A DNA stretch of 64,000 nt from Erythrobacter longus (GCF_000715015.1 NZ_JMIW01000001.1:310001-374000), one strand, 5' to 3'. Positions 17,813 to 27,325 are shown, counted from the stretch's first letter. The notes: generated from the letters alone by a model not told the origin. Program-made: numbers and translations.

Positions 17813-17958
17813 TTCCATTGTAGTTCCAGTTCTTAAAGTCGATTCACGGATTTTTGCGTATTTTGGCGCTCATCTGTGGTTATCATGCAACAATCTGTCG
17901 CGTCAGATGAACCGCTGAACGCTAATCGTCTCAATTTGTTACGCCGAGGGAGAGCATT

Positions 17959-18361
17959 CTTGTCCGCAGCTGCATCTATTAACGCCCAAGAGCGCGAAGA
18001 GGGGACGCAGTTCGCTCCCAAGTTCGATGGCAATGGTCTGCTGAGCGCGGTGGTGCTGGATGCTGAGTCGAAACAGGTGTTGGTGGTCGCATTTATGAAT
18101 GCAGAGGCCCTTACGGCGACGCGCAAAACCGGCAAGGTTACCTTCTGGTCGCGTTCAAGGCAGAAGCTTTGGATGAAGGGGGAGACCTCTGGCCATGTCC
18201 TTCACGTTGAAGAAATCTTGGTCGATTGCGATCAGGACGCGCTTGTTATCTACGCCAAGCCAGCAGGTCCCACGTGTCACACGGGGCGCACATCATGCTT
18301 TTACCGAAGGCTCGACCTTGAAGCCGATGATGCCACCGCGCTTGAGAGCGTGTTATCGTAG
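17959..18361 (+). CDS. hisI: Phosphoribosyl-AMP cyclohydrolase
   Basis: HisI opens the adenine ring of phosphoribosyl-AMP in histidine synthesis. The metal-binding signature is complete: VDCDQDALVIYAKPAGPTC, then HTGRTSCFYRRL; AFMNAEALTATRKTGKVTFWSRSR is also diagnostic. It is the monofunctional form without a HisE domain. I chose the TTG at 17959 because GAGGGAGAG precedes it at a proper distance and the 133-residue product matches the family; a GTG at 17876 and an ATG at 17885 in the same frame would add 25-28 residues without a ribosome site. No other his gene is adjacent. Confidence 0.92.
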
Positions 18362-18371
18362 GCGTAAGGAC

Positions 18372-18387
18372 TTGACGCTCACGTAAA
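18372..18387. promoter_or_regulatory. Candidate MerR-family operator upstream of the regulator
   Basis: TTGACG-CTCA-CGTAAA is a near-perfect dyad (one mismatch) 22 bp before the MerR-type gene. TTGACG can also serve as a -35 box. It resembles the TTnACG/CGTnAA operators described for LiuR-type regulators of acyl-CoA catabolism, which fits the downstream acyl-CoA dehydrogenase. Confidence 0.5.
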
Positions 18388-18408
18388 GGTAAGGTAGTCC
18401 ATTTGCTC

Positions 18409-18888
18409 ATGGACACTCAAACCAACTCGCTCGCTGACACGCACAAGCTTGCTACAAAGGGATCTGCTGACGAGCCGCGCCGCAATGGGGCGCATCTTGA
18501 TCGGCCCGACGATCTTGCGCGTGAACAATTTTCCATTTCTGACCTCACTTCTGAGTTCGGCTGCACGGCCCGCGCCTTGCGGTTTTACGAAGATGAGGGG
18601 CTGATTAGCCCGGCCCGTGTGGGGTTGACCCGTGTGTATTCCAAGCGTGACCGTGCGCGGCTTGCGTGGATTATGCGGGCCAAAAACGTGGGCTTTAGCC
18701 TCACCGAAATCCGTGAGATGATCGACCTTTACGATCTCGACGACGGCCGTGTTGAACAACGCCGCGTAACGATTGAGAAGTGCCGTGCGCATATCGCGAA
18801 GCTGAAAGAGCAGCGCGATGACATCGACTCATCAATCAAAGAGCTCAGCGATTTTGTGGTCGAGATCGAGCATCTTGACCTTGGCTAA
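18409..18888 (+). CDS. MerR-family regulator, LiuR-like
   Basis: The DNA-binding domain occupies about residues 42-110: FSISDLTSEFGCTARALRFY, EDEGLISPARVGLTRVYSKR and DRARLAWIMRAKNVGFSLTEI form the helix-turn-helix, wing and second helices. A coiled-coil dimer helix follows (RVTIEKCRAHIAKLKEQRDD). No metal-binding cysteines occur at the C-terminus, which separates it from MerR/CueR metal sensors and fits the LiuR group controlling branched-chain or fatty acid breakdown. An unusual 40-residue polar extension precedes the domain. The ATG at 18409 was used; a TTG lies two codons earlier. It lies 55 bp before an acyl-CoA dehydrogenase gene, its likely target. Confidence 0.87.
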   Translation: MDTQTNSLADTHKLATKGSADEPRRNGAHLDRPDDLAREQFSISDLTSEFGCTARALRFYEDEGLISPARVGLTRVYSKRDRARLAWIMRAKNVGFSLTEIREMIDLYDLDDGRVEQRRVTIEKCRAHIAKLKEQRDDIDSSIKELSDFVVEIEHLDLG

Positions 18889-18943
18889 AGCCAGGCTTTT
18901 GGACCAATTCTTATATAACCCGCTCAGATAAAGGGATCACCTG

Positions 18944-20749
18944 ATGCCAACCTATACCGCCCCAACCAGAGACACACGCTTTGTCCTCAATGAGATGCTT
19001 GATCTTGCTTCCTACGGCAATCTGCCGGGTTTCGAGAACGCCACGCAGGATATGATCGACACGATTGTGAACGAAGCGGGCAAGTTCTGCTCCGAAGTTC
19101 TCGCGCCGATCAATCAGTCGGGCGATGAGGAAGGCTGCACCCGCCATGAAGATGGCTCGGTCACCACTCCCAAGGGCTTCAAAGAAGCCTATGACGCCTA
19201 TGTTGAGGCGGGCTGGGCGACGCTGGCAAAGCCGGAAGAGTTTGGCGGGCAGGGACTGCCGCACACACTTGCGATGGTGGTGGAGGAGTTCACTGCGTCT
19301 GCAAACCAGGCTTTCGGCATGTATCCGGGCCTCACCAATGGCGCATCTGCCGCACTCGAAGCCGCGGGCACGCCGGAGCAAAAAGAGGCCTATTTGCCCA
19401 AAATGATCACCGGTGAGTGGTCTGGCACGATGAATCTGACAGAGCCGCAGTGCGGGACTGATCTCGGCCTCATTCGCACCAAAGCAGAACCGCAAGCAGA
19501 TGGTTCATACAAAATCACCGGCACGAAAATCTTCATTTCGGCAGGTGAGCACGACCTTACCTCCAACATCATTCACCTTGTGCTGGCAAAGACGCCGGGC
19601 GCACCGGATTCATCAAAGGGCATTTCGCTCTTCATCGTTCCCAAGTTCATCCTCGATGAGAACGGTGAGCCGGGTACACGCAACGGTGTGACGTGTGGCT
19701 CGATCGAGAAGAAAATGGGCATCCACGCCAACTCCACCTGCGTCCTCAACTATGACGAGGCGACCGGCTATATGCTGGGCGAAGAGAACAAGGGGCTCGC
19801 CGCCATGTTCGTCATGATGAACGCAGCGCGTCTGGGAGTGGGCCTCCAAGGGCTCGCACAGGCAGAAGTTTCTTATCAGAACGGCGTCACCTATGCGCTT
19901 GACCGTCGTCAGGGCCGCGGGCTTGCAGGGCCAGCTGAACCAGAGGCAAAAGCCGACCCGATCTTTGTGCACCCGGACGTGCGCCGGATGTTGATGGATG
20001 CCAAAGTCTTCAACGAAGGGATGCGCGCTCTGTGCTTGTGGGGCGCTCTCCAAGTGGACCTTACCCATGAGGCGCAAACCGAAGAGGAGCGCCAGCTTGC
20101 CGATGACCTCATCGGCCTCATGACCCCGGTCATCAAAGGCTATGGCACCGACAAGGGCTATGACATCGCCAACAATATGCAGCAGGTTTACGGCGGCCAC
20201 GGTTACGTCAAGGAATGGGGCATGGAGCAATTCGTGCGCGACGCGCGCATTGCGATGATTTACGAAGGCACCAACGGCGTTCAAGCAATGGACCTTTGCG
20301 GGCGTAAACTTGCCAGCAAAGGTGGCCGCGCAATCCAGGCCTTCTTCAAGATGATCGATGATGAGATCGCAGAAGCCAAGACCAATGAAGCGCTTAGCGA
20401 CCTTGCCACCAAGCTTGAAAAAGCGCTGGGCGAGCAGAAAGCGGCGACCATGTGGTTCATGCAAAACGCGATGGCCAACCCCAATCACCTTGGCGCGGGC
20501 GCGCACCACTACATGCACATCATGGGCATCGTGACGCTAGGCTTTTTCTGGCTGAAACAAGCCAAGACGGCTTCCGCAGCGCTTGCCGGTAACCCCGAAG
20601 ACAAGGCGTTCTACGAGGCGAAGATGACCTCGGCGGCATACTATGCCGAACGTTTCCTCCCCGATGCAGGCGCGCTGCGTCGCAAGCTTGAAGCGGGCAG
20701 CGACAACATGATGGCGCTTCCAGAAGAGGCATTCTCGACCGCCGCTTAA
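18944..20749 (+). CDS. Acyl-CoA dehydrogenase with extended C-terminal domain (DmdC/FadE-like)
   Basis: The 601-residue FAD enzyme oxidises an acyl-CoA to its 2,3-enoyl form. Hallmarks are MNLTEPQCGTDLGLIRTKAE (FAD/substrate loop), ITGTKIFISAGEHDLT, RLGVGLQGLAQAEVSYQNG and the catalytic-base region MIYEGTNGVQAMDL. The extra 130 C-terminal residues place it with the large acyl-CoA dehydrogenases that include DmdC (3-methylmercaptopropionyl-CoA) and FadE-like enzymes; the natural substrate is uncertain. The MerR regulator lies directly upstream and a strong terminator follows. Confidence 0.95.
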   Translation: MPTYTAPTRDTRFVLNEMLDLASYGNLPGFENATQDMIDTIVNEAGKFCSEVLAPINQSGDEEGCTRHEDGSVTTPKGFKEAYDAYVEAGWATLAKPEEFGGQGLPHTLAMVVEEFTASANQAFGMYPGLTNGASAALEAAGTPEQKEAYLPKMITGEWSGTMNLTEPQCGTDLGLIRTKAEPQADGSYKITGTKIFISAGEHDLTSNIIHLVLAKTPGAPDSSKGISLFIVPKFILDENGEPGTRNGVTCGSIEKKMGIHANSTCVLNYDEATGYMLGEENKGLAAMFVMMNAARLGVGLQGLAQAEVSYQNGVTYALDRRQGRGLAGPAEPEAKADPIFVHPDVRRMLMDAKVFNEGMRALCLWGALQVDLTHEAQTEEERQLADDLIGLMTPVIKGYGTDKGYDIANNMQQVYGGHGYVKEWGMEQFVRDARIAMIYEGTNGVQAMDLCGRKLASKGGRAIQAFFKMIDDEIAEAKTNEALSDLATKLEKALGEQKAATMWFMQNAMANPNHLGAGAHHYMHIMGIVTLGFFWLKQAKTASAALAGNPEDKAFYEAKMTSAAYYAERFLPDAGALRRKLEAGSDNMMALPEEAFSTAA

Positions 20750-20769
20750 GCGTAGCCTTTTGAGATATC

Positions 20770-20805
20770 AAAGCCCCCGTCAGCCGAGTGCTGGCGGGGG
20801 CTTTT
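20770..20805 (+). terminator. Intrinsic terminator after the acyl-CoA dehydrogenase
   Basis: Arms AAAGCCCCCG and CGGGGGCTTT with an extra CAGC/GCTG inner stem form a long GC-rich hairpin ending in CTTTTGTCTT. It is placed 21 bp after the stop codon. Confidence 0.88.
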
Positions 20806-20880
20806 GTCTTGAAGATACGCTTGCCAGATGGGCGCTCTCCCAATAGCCTTTGCGACGAGAGAAAATTGGGGAGAGTGATT

Positions 20881-23190
20881 ATGCGCGTTATGGCACACGG
20901 TTTGGGAGCTTTGCTGGCATCAACCGCATTGGCGGCCACAGCGGCCGCCGATGATCACGCGGCGTCTGAACAAGGGACGTTTCAGGCTGATATCACCCGC
21001 ACCACGCACAACATCGCTCATATTGAGGCCGAGACCTGGGAGGGCGTGGGGTACGGCGTTGCCTACGCGTATGCGCAGGACAATATCTGTATGCTCGCCG
21101 AAGAATTCGTCAGCGTGCGCGGCGAACGTTCGCTCTATTACGGGCCCGAGGGACGCAACGAGCTTGGCCTGAGGGGCGCTGACAATCTTACGTCCGATGT
21201 ATTCTTCCGCAGTCAGATCAATTTGCCCGCCCTTCGCGAAGGGTTAGAGGGCTCCAGCCCGATTAATCAGGCGCTTATTGCGGGCTATGTGGCGGGATAT
21301 AACCGCTTCTTGTTCGACAATCCGGTTGCAACCTTGCCTAAGGAATGCCGCGATGCGCAGTGGGTACGCCCAATCACCACCGATGATATGCTGCGGCTGA
21401 ACGAAAAAACGATGCTTTTGGCCAGTTCGCTTCAATTTGCAGGTGCGATTGCCAACGCAGCGCCGCCCAGTGACACGGTGGCCATTGCAGACCCACAGGC
21501 CATCACATTCCCCGATCCGCCCGAACCCAATTACGGCAGCAATGGCTGGGCCTTTGGCTCAGAGGCGACTGCCGACGGAAAAGGCCTTTTGATCGGTAAT
21601 CCGCATTTCCCGTGGGAAGGGCCAGCGCGCTTCTGGCAGATGCATGTGAGGGGCCCGTACGGGTATGATGTTATGGGCGTTGGGATCGCGGGAACACCGC
21701 TTCCAACGCTTGGTTTTAACAAAGATGTTGCCTGGACCCACACGGTGACCGCCGCGCGCCACTTCACCGTTTACATGCTTCAACTCGCTCCCGGTGACCC
21801 CACCAGCTACATGGTCGATGGCGAAGCGGTACCGATGGAAGAGACGCTTGTCAGCGTGCCGATGCCAGGAGAGGAAGAGCCTTTTGAAACTGTGCTTTAC
21901 TCGACCCAGTTCGGCCCTGTTGTCTCCCTGCCCAGTGCAGGGGCGCAGTGGACACGGCAAATGGCTTTCACCTTGCGCGATGCAAACACCGGCAATCAGC
22001 GCGGGATGGATGCATGGCTTGGCATCGGCTTTTCGAGCACAGTTGGCGAAGTCGAAAGCGCGATCAGCGAGACGCTCGGCATTCCGTGGGTGAACACAAT
22101 TGCTGCTGACCGCGAAGGCAATGCTCTCCACGCTGATATCACGGCTGTCCCTAATGTGAGCAAAGAGTTCATTCATGGCTGCTCAACCCCGTTCACCCAG
22201 ATGGTCGAAGGGCAAATCACACTGCTAGATGGCAGTCGTTCTGAGTGCGATTGGATGTCACAACCCACAGCTGCGTCGCAGCCCGGCCTGATGCCCGCAA
22301 ACGATCAAGCCTCCCGCATTCGCAAGGACTATGTCACCAACTCCAACGACAGCTATTGGCTGAGCCACGCAGGCGAGCCTTACCGCGAATTGTCGCCTAT
22401 CCTTGGGGGGCACAAAACCCAGCTTTCTCTGCGCTCAAGGTCAAACTTTATCGAAACAGAGGCAATGCTGGCAGCGGGTCCAATGGATCATTCCCGCGCA
22501 CAGGAACTGGTGTTCGGCAACAAAGTGCTGTCCGCGGAAATGGCGTTGGATGCGGTTCTGGACCTTTGCGAAGGCAACAACGCGCTTGCAGAGGCGTGCG
22601 GCGTGCTCAGCCGCTGGGATCGCCGGGTGAACAATGAAAGCAAGGGCGCGCATCTGTTCGTTGCTTTCTGGGAAAAAACACCGGGCGGGCCCAATTTTTG
22701 GAACACGAAGTTTGACCCCGAAAATCCGGTTGCGACACCAGCGGACCTCAATATCGAAGGGGACGCAGGCGAGAAGCTGCTGACCGCTCTGCGTGAGGCG
22801 GTGGAGCAGCTTACCGAGGCTGGCATTGCTCTTGATGCCTCATTGGGAGATGTGGTCACACGCGCCAGTGGTGATGAAAAAATCGCCATCCACGGCGGTC
22901 CGGGCGGTCCCGGCATCCTCAATATGCAGCGCTCTCGCCTGATTGAAGGCGGCATGACCCCGGTGCACGGCTCCAGCTACATCCAGATCGTCGGCTTTGA
23001 TGAAGACGGCCCGGTCGCCGATGCAATCCTCAGCTATTCGCAAAGCACCGATCCGGCTTCACCGTTCTACGCGGACCAGACGCGGCTTTATTCTCAGAAG
23101 AAATGGCACCGCCTGCCGTTTTCTGATGAGGAGATCGAGGCTGCGCGCATTGGAGAAACGCTGACGATCAGCGAGGAAGCTGCCGAGTAG
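20881..23190 (+). CDS. Penicillin acylase family Ntn-hydrolase (possible acyl-homoserine lactone acylase)
   Basis: The precursor has a signal peptide (residues about 1-23, ending TAAA), an alpha region, and the self-cleavage site in NYGSNGWAFGSE: Ser220 would become the N-terminal nucleophile of the beta subunit after autoproteolysis. Further landmarks are IGNPHFPWEGPARFWQMHV, TLGFNKDVAWTHTVT and the late NDSYWLSHAGEP. These fit the periplasmic acylases that include PvdQ-type quorum-quenching enzymes, but substrate cannot be fixed from sequence; penicillin, aculeacin or long-chain AHL amides are all possible. The ATG at 20881 follows GGGGAGAG. The gene has its own start region after the upstream terminator. 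Confidence 0.9.
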   Translation: MRVMAHGLGALLASTALAATAAADDHAASEQGTFQADITRTTHNIAHIEAETWEGVGYGVAYAYAQDNICMLAEEFVSVRGERSLYYGPEGRNELGLRGADNLTSDVFFRSQINLPALREGLEGSSPINQALIAGYVAGYNRFLFDNPVATLPKECRDAQWVRPITTDDMLRLNEKTMLLASSLQFAGAIANAAPPSDTVAIADPQAITFPDPPEPNYGSNGWAFGSEATADGKGLLIGNPHFPWEGPARFWQMHVRGPYGYDVMGVGIAGTPLPTLGFNKDVAWTHTVTAARHFTVYMLQLAPGDPTSYMVDGEAVPMEETLVSVPMPGEEEPFETVLYSTQFGPVVSLPSAGAQWTRQMAFTLRDANTGNQRGMDAWLGIGFSSTVGEVESAISETLGIPWVNTIAADREGNALHADITAVPNVSKEFIHGCSTPFTQMVEGQITLLDGSRSECDWMSQPTAASQPGLMPANDQASRIRKDYVTNSNDSYWLSHAGEPYRELSPILGGHKTQLSLRSRSNFIETEAMLAAGPMDHSRAQELVFGNKVLSAEMALDAVLDLCEGNNALAEACGVLSRWDRRVNNESKGAHLFVAFWEKTPGGPNFWNTKFDPENPVATPADLNIEGDAGEKLLTALREAVEQLTEAGIALDASLGDVVTRASGDEKIAIHGGPGGPGILNMQRSRLIEGGMTPVHGSSYIQIVGFDEDGPVADAILSYSQSTDPASPFYADQTRLYSQKKWHRLPFSDEEIEAARIGETLTISEEAAE

Positions 23191-23216
23191 GGCGCAGCGC
23201 GCAGCGCACCGCGCCC
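23190..23216. terminator. Weak bidirectional hairpin between convergent genes
   Basis: GGGCGC (23190-23195) pairs with GCGCCC (23211-23216) in the gap between the acylase gene and cysK. Neither side has a real U-tract, so this is a weak call. Confidence 0.3.
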
Positions 23217-23223
23217 CTTCGCG

Positions 23224-24144
23224 TTATTCCACCGGCAGGAAATCAGGCACCGACAGGTACCGCTCGCCGGTATCATAGTTGAAGCCCATGACGCGTGAGC
23301 CTGCTGGCAGTTCGGGGAGCTTCTTGGCAATCGCGGCGAGTGTTGCGCCTGAAGAAATGCCGATCAGCATGCCTTCCTCGCGCGCGGCTCTGCGGGCCAT
23401 TTCCTTGGCGTCTTCGGCATCGACCTTGATCGCGCCGTCAATCGCATCGGTGTGGAGGTTGCCGGGAATAAACCCTGCTCCAATCCCCTGAATCGGGTGA
23501 GGGCCGGGCTCGCCGCCATTGATAACAGGCGAGGCCTCTGGCTCGACTGCGTATGCTTTGAAGCCTTTCCAGTGCTTTTTAAGCTCTTCCGCGCAACCCG
23601 TTAGGTGGCCGCCCGTGCCAACACCGGTAATCATCACGTCAATCGGTGTGTCGATAAAGTCCGCCAATATCTCTTGCGCAGTCGTTCGAGCATGAATGGC
23701 CGGGTTCGCGCCATTGTCAAACTGGCTTGGCATCCAGGCGCCTGTCGTCGTCTCAACAATCTCGCTTGCACGCGCAATCGCACCCTTCATGCCTTTTTCC
23801 TTGGGCGTCAGATCAAAAGAGGCACCATAGGCAAGCATCAAACGGCGGCGTTCAATCGACATCGATTCTGGCATAACGAGGACGAGCTTGTAGCCCTTAA
23901 CCGCAGCCACCATGGCAAGGCCAATGCCAGTGTTGCCAGACGTGGGTTCAACGATTGTGCCGCCGGGCTTAAGATCGCCCTTGCTCTCCGCATCCTCGAC
24001 CATGGCAAGCGCGATACGGTCCTTGATCGAACCGCCAGGATTGCTGCGTTCTGATTTCAGCCAAACTTCGTGGTCAGGAAACAACTTTGACAACCGAATA
24101 TGCGGCGTCGCGCCAATCGTTTCGAGAATGTTTGCAGCTTTCAT
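23224..24144 (-). CDS. cysK: Cysteine synthase A
   Basis: CysK makes cysteine from O-acetylserine and sulfide with PLP. The PLP lysine lies in [14 protein letters not shown]; the substrate-binding loop is [14 protein letters not shown], and the phosphate-binding region is [23 protein letters not shown] near the C-terminus contacts the cofactor ring. The length of 306 residues is normal. It follows an MFS gene with three bases between them, so the two are probably cotranscribed from upstream of the transporter. Confidence 0.96.
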   Translation of the reverse strand: MKAANILETIGATPHIRLSKLFPDHEVWLKSERSNPGGSIKDRIALAMVEDAESKGDLKPGGTIVEPTSGNTGIGLAMVAAVKGYKLVLVMPESMSIERRRLMLAYGASFDLTPKEKGMKGAIARASEIVETTTGAWMPSQFDNGANPAIHARTTAQEILADFIDTPIDVMITGVGTGGHLTGCAEELKKHWKGFKAYAVEPEASPVINGGEPGPHPIQGIGAGFIPGNLHTDAIDGAIKVDAEDAKEMARRAAREEGMLIGISSGATLAAIAKKLPELPAGSRVMGFNYDTGERYLSVPDFLPVE

Positions 24145-24147
24145 CGG

Positions 24148-25455
24148 TCAGGCTCCCTGAGAGTGTTTTGTTGCCCGTTCTTCTAACAGATCAACCTCTA
24201 GAAGGTCATCGGGCGGATCGAAGGTTTTTGTGTGTCTTAATACGGGGAATATACGGCTCCACAACGCAACGGTTACAATTGCGCCCACACCGCCCGCCAC
24301 CAAAGCGGCAACTGGCCCGATCGCAAAGGCAAGCGCGCCGGAGAAAGCATCGCCGCCTTCATTGGAGGCGCTGATTGTGAGCATGCTGACAGATGAAACT
24401 CGCCCGCGCTTGTCGTCCGGGGTGTGCAATTGGATGAGCGACTGTCGCACATAGACGCTGAACATATCAGCCGAACCGATGATAAAGAGCATCGCAAGGC
24501 TCAATGCCATGTTGCGCGAAAACGCAAAAGCGATTGTCGCAAGGCCAAAGACGAACACCGCCCATAGCATCTTGGGCCCGACTTGGGTCCTGAGCGGGCG
24601 GAAAGAGAAATAGGCAGCGGTGAGAGCAGCTCCGATACCCGGCGCCATGGCAAGCTGTGCCAAACCATCTGCGCCCACTTGCAAAATGTCCCTTGCGAAA
24701 ACCGGGAGGAGCGCATTTGCTCCGGCTAAGAACACGGCAAACAGGTCTAGCGTAATCGCGCCCAGAACCATCTTGTTTCGGCCGACATATTGCAGGCCAT
24801 CAACAATGGCACCGATAGGGCGTTGGTCCTTGCGCATCGCGGGTTGAGGGACTTTGCCAACACTGCTCAACGCCAGAAATCCGACGATGTAGAGCCCAAA
24901 GGCAGCCACATAGGGAAGGGGGGCGCCGAGCGAATAAAGGTATCCACCCATAGCCGCGCCCAGGATCGTGCCCAATTGCCATGCAACCGTGGAAACCGCG
25001 ATCGCCGTTGGCAAAAGCTGTTTTGGCACAAGGTTGGGGGCAAGCGCGGAATAGGCCGGGCCAGCAAATCCGCGTGCCACCCCTAAAAGCACAGCAACCG
25101 CGAACAGGATCGGCAAAGAAATTGTGCCAGCGTAAGTGAACCAGCCCAGCACGCCTGCGCAGACCATCTGCAAAAGAATGGTGAGCAGCGCCAAGCTGCG
25201 GCGGTCAAATCGGTCTGCGGCAAGCCCGGTAAAGGGGGTGAGCACAAACAGAGGCAGGAATTGCAATAGCCCGATCAAAGCAAGCTGGCCGGAGGCAGCG
25301 GGAATGCTCATCCCCGCATCGCGTGCCAGATTGTAGGTCTGCCACCCGATGATCAAAATCATTGCATATTGGCCAAGCGTCATCGCAAACCGCGACGTCA
25401 AATAGGCGCGGTAATTGTGGACCTGAAGGGGATGGGTTGGGTCTTTAGAAGTCAC
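24148..25455 (-). CDS. Major facilitator superfamily transporter (DHA3/EntS-like)
   Basis: The 435-residue protein has about twelve hydrophobic segments and the MFS loop motif GLAADRFDRRSL between helices 2 and 3. The overall pattern (RAYLTSRFAMTLGQYAMILI near the start, FVRQSLIQLHTPDDKRGRVSS-like segment in the second half) fits drug/metabolite exporters of the DHA3 group related to EntS. Substrate unknown. Its position directly upstream of cysK might hint at export of a sulfur compound, but that is speculation. Confidence 0.88.
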   Translation of the reverse strand: MTSKDPTHPLQVHNYRAYLTSRFAMTLGQYAMILIIGWQTYNLARDAGMSIPAASGQLALIGLLQFLPLFVLTPFTGLAADRFDRRSLALLTILLQMVCAGVLGWFTYAGTISLPILFAVAVLLGVARGFAGPAYSALAPNLVPKQLLPTAIAVSTVAWQLGTILGAAMGGYLYSLGAPLPYVAAFGLYIVGFLALSSVGKVPQPAMRKDQRPIGAIVDGLQYVGRNKMVLGAITLDLFAVFLAGANALLPVFARDILQVGADGLAQLAMAPGIGAALTAAYFSFRPLRTQVGPKMLWAVFVFGLATIAFAFSRNMALSLAMLFIIGSADMFSVYVRQSLIQLHTPDDKRGRVSSVSMLTISASNEGGDAFSGALAFAIGPVAALVAGGVGAIVTVALWSRIFPVLRHTKTFDPPDDLLEVDLLEERATKHSQGA

Positions 25456-25550
25456 CCATGCGCCATGACAGGCGCGCGAAGGCTTGCCAAGCGAAGGGTT
25501 TCAACGCGGGGCTAAACTTAGGGTTCTAGCGGTTTTTCCAGTGGCTGTTT

Positions 25551-25889
25551 TTAGCGCCCGCGGCGAAGGCGTGGATTGGGTTGAAGCGTGTCAATCATTG
25601 CGACGAAATCGTCGAGACGGATGATGCGCTCAAACTGGAAACCAGCACGTTTTTCACGGGTCCAGATCACATAGGCTTCGATCCGGCCAACAACCGGCAG
25701 GCGAATAATTACCCGCTCACCCCTGCCAAGACTGTCAGCATCATCGACCATAAAGCCGTGCGCCGAGATGTTGCACACGTGCAGATTGATATCGCCTTTG
25801 GAATAATGCTCGACGATCACCGGGAAATCCACGGGGTGACGCGCCGCGCGCCGCATGTCTGTTACGCTTAGATTTGCTCCGCCTGCCAC
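25551..25889 (-). CDS. PilZ-domain protein
   Basis: A single PilZ domain (112 residues) predicted to bind cyclic di-GMP: RRAARHPVDF contains the RxxxR motif and CNISAHGFMVDD the second, (D/N)xSxxG, motif. No output domain is attached, so it would act by contacting another protein. Stands alone; no motility or cellulose gene nearby. The adjacent 179-bp gap toward tyrS contains nothing I could identify. Confidence 0.87.
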   Translation of the reverse strand: MAGGANLSVTDMRRAARHPVDFPVIVEHYSKGDINLHVCNISAHGFMVDDADSLGRGERVIIRLPVVGRIEAYVIWTREKRAGFQFERIIRLDDFVAMIDTLQPNPRLRRGR

Positions 25890-26068
25890 AGGCCCAGCCC
25901 TCCATTAAACCTTGCCCGAACCCATGCGGACAATCTGTAAAATGAGAGAAAAAGGCTGATATTTGGTAAAGCGCGTGGGACAGTTTCAAAGTTAACTGTC
26001 TTTCCTAGGCATCTTCGCCTCTTTTCAGTTACGCTCAAAGCTCCTGCGCAGGTCGTCAATCGGGCATG

Positions 26069-27295
26069 CTAAACCGTTATGAGGCCGTGCTTTTTCTTGC
26101 CAAGGCTAAGTTTTAGCGGGTGCCCGTCTTGCGGATGCACGACATATCCTGCGTCCAGGATGACATCCCCGTCGATCTTGACCGCGCCTTCGGCAATCTT
26201 GCGCTTTGCCTCTTTATTGGAGGCGGTAAACCCAATCCCTGTGAGCACTTCCAACAGGCGCGCGCCGCCGTTGCCAGCAGCAAAGCTGGGCAGATCTTCA
26301 CCAGCACCGCCGCCAGCGAAAGTTTCGCGCGCGGTTGCTTCTGCGCTCTTTGCTGCATTAAGCCCGCGCACCATCGCGGTCACCTCATTGGCAAGCACGG
26401 CCTTGGCATCATTGATCTCAGCACCCTCAAGCGCTTCCAAGCGGGAAATTTCATCCAAGGGCAAATCGGTGAAGAGGCGAAGGAATTTGCCCACATCACG
26501 GTCATCGGTGTTGCGCCAGTATTGCCAGAAATCATAGGCCGGAAGCGCGTCTTCATTAAGCCAGATGGCCCCATCAACCGATTTGCCCATCTTGGCACCG
26601 TCGGCCCGCGTGATGAGAGGCGCCGTCACCCCGTAAACCTCGCGCGCATCAATGCGGCGGTTAAGTTCAATCCCGTTGACGATATTGCCCCACTGATCGC
26701 TTCCGCCCAGTTGCAGCGTGCAATCATAATCGCGCGCCAGCACAAGGAAATCATACGCCTGCATGATCATGTAATTAAACTCGAGGAAGCTCAAAGGCTG
26801 TTCTCGATCAAGCCGCGTCTTCACCGAATCAAATGTCAGCATCCGGTTGATCGTGAAATGCGGCCCCACATCGCGCAGCATCTCGACATAGCCAAGCTTG
26901 CTGAGCCAATCATCATTGTTGATGAGCAGCGCGCCGGTCTCGCTATCGTTGAATTCAAGGATACGTTCAAAACTGCCTTTAATGCCCGCGATATTGGCCG
27001 CGAGCCTTTCATCCGTCATCAATTGCCGCGTTTCATCCTTGCCCGAAGGATCGCCGACTTTGGCGGTGCCGCCGCCCATGATCACAATCGGGCGGTGGCC
27101 TGCCTGTTGCAGCCGCTTTAGCAGCATGATCGAGGCCAGGTTGCCAATGTGGAGCGAGGAGGCTGTGGGATCAAATCCCACATAGCCGGTGATGACCTGT
27201 TTTTTGGCACACGCGTCCAATGCGCCCGGATCGGTGATTTGGTGCAAATGGCCGCGTTCTTCGAGCAGGCGCAACAGGTCGGATTCGTAAGTCAT
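26069..27295 (-). CDS. tyrS: Tyrosine--tRNA ligase
   Basis: A class I synthetase charging tRNA-Tyr. The HIGH-type motif is SLHIGN in the N-terminal third, with GFDPTASSLHIGNLASIML around it; the KMSKS loop appears as AKMGKSVDGAIWL. YDFLVLARDYDCTLQLGGSD forms the tyrosine pocket, and a C-terminal S4 RNA-binding domain (KIAEGAVKIDGDVILDAGY) is present. The 408-residue length fits. The upstream gap with a tandem repeat and a palindrome (27326-27368) separates it from a divergent gene. Confidence 0.97.
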   Translation of the reverse strand: MTYESDLLRLLEERGHLHQITDPGALDACAKKQVITGYVGFDPTASSLHIGNLASIMLLKRLQQAGHRPIVIMGGGTAKVGDPSGKDETRQLMTDERLAANIAGIKGSFERILEFNDSETGALLINNDDWLSKLGYVEMLRDVGPHFTINRMLTFDSVKTRLDREQPLSFLEFNYMIMQAYDFLVLARDYDCTLQLGGSDQWGNIVNGIELNRRIDAREVYGVTAPLITRADGAKMGKSVDGAIWLNEDALPAYDFWQYWRNTDDRDVGKFLRLFTDLPLDEISRLEALEGAEINDAKAVLANEVTAMVRGLNAAKSAEATARETFAGGGAGEDLPSFAAGNGGARLLEVLTGIGFTASNKEAKRKIAEGAVKIDGDVILDAGYVVHPQDGHPLKLSLGKKKHGLITV

Positions 27296-27325
27296 AAATG
27301 CGCGCTTATCAGTGTGGGCCCAAGT

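Noticed and set aside
17539..17958. tmRNA, 6S, SRP or RNase P RNA in the comF-hisI gap
   Set aside because: I could not find the diagnostic motifs (tag ending in ALAA, GGAA tetraloop, CCA end, or P RNA core); left as an unnamed candidate RNA.
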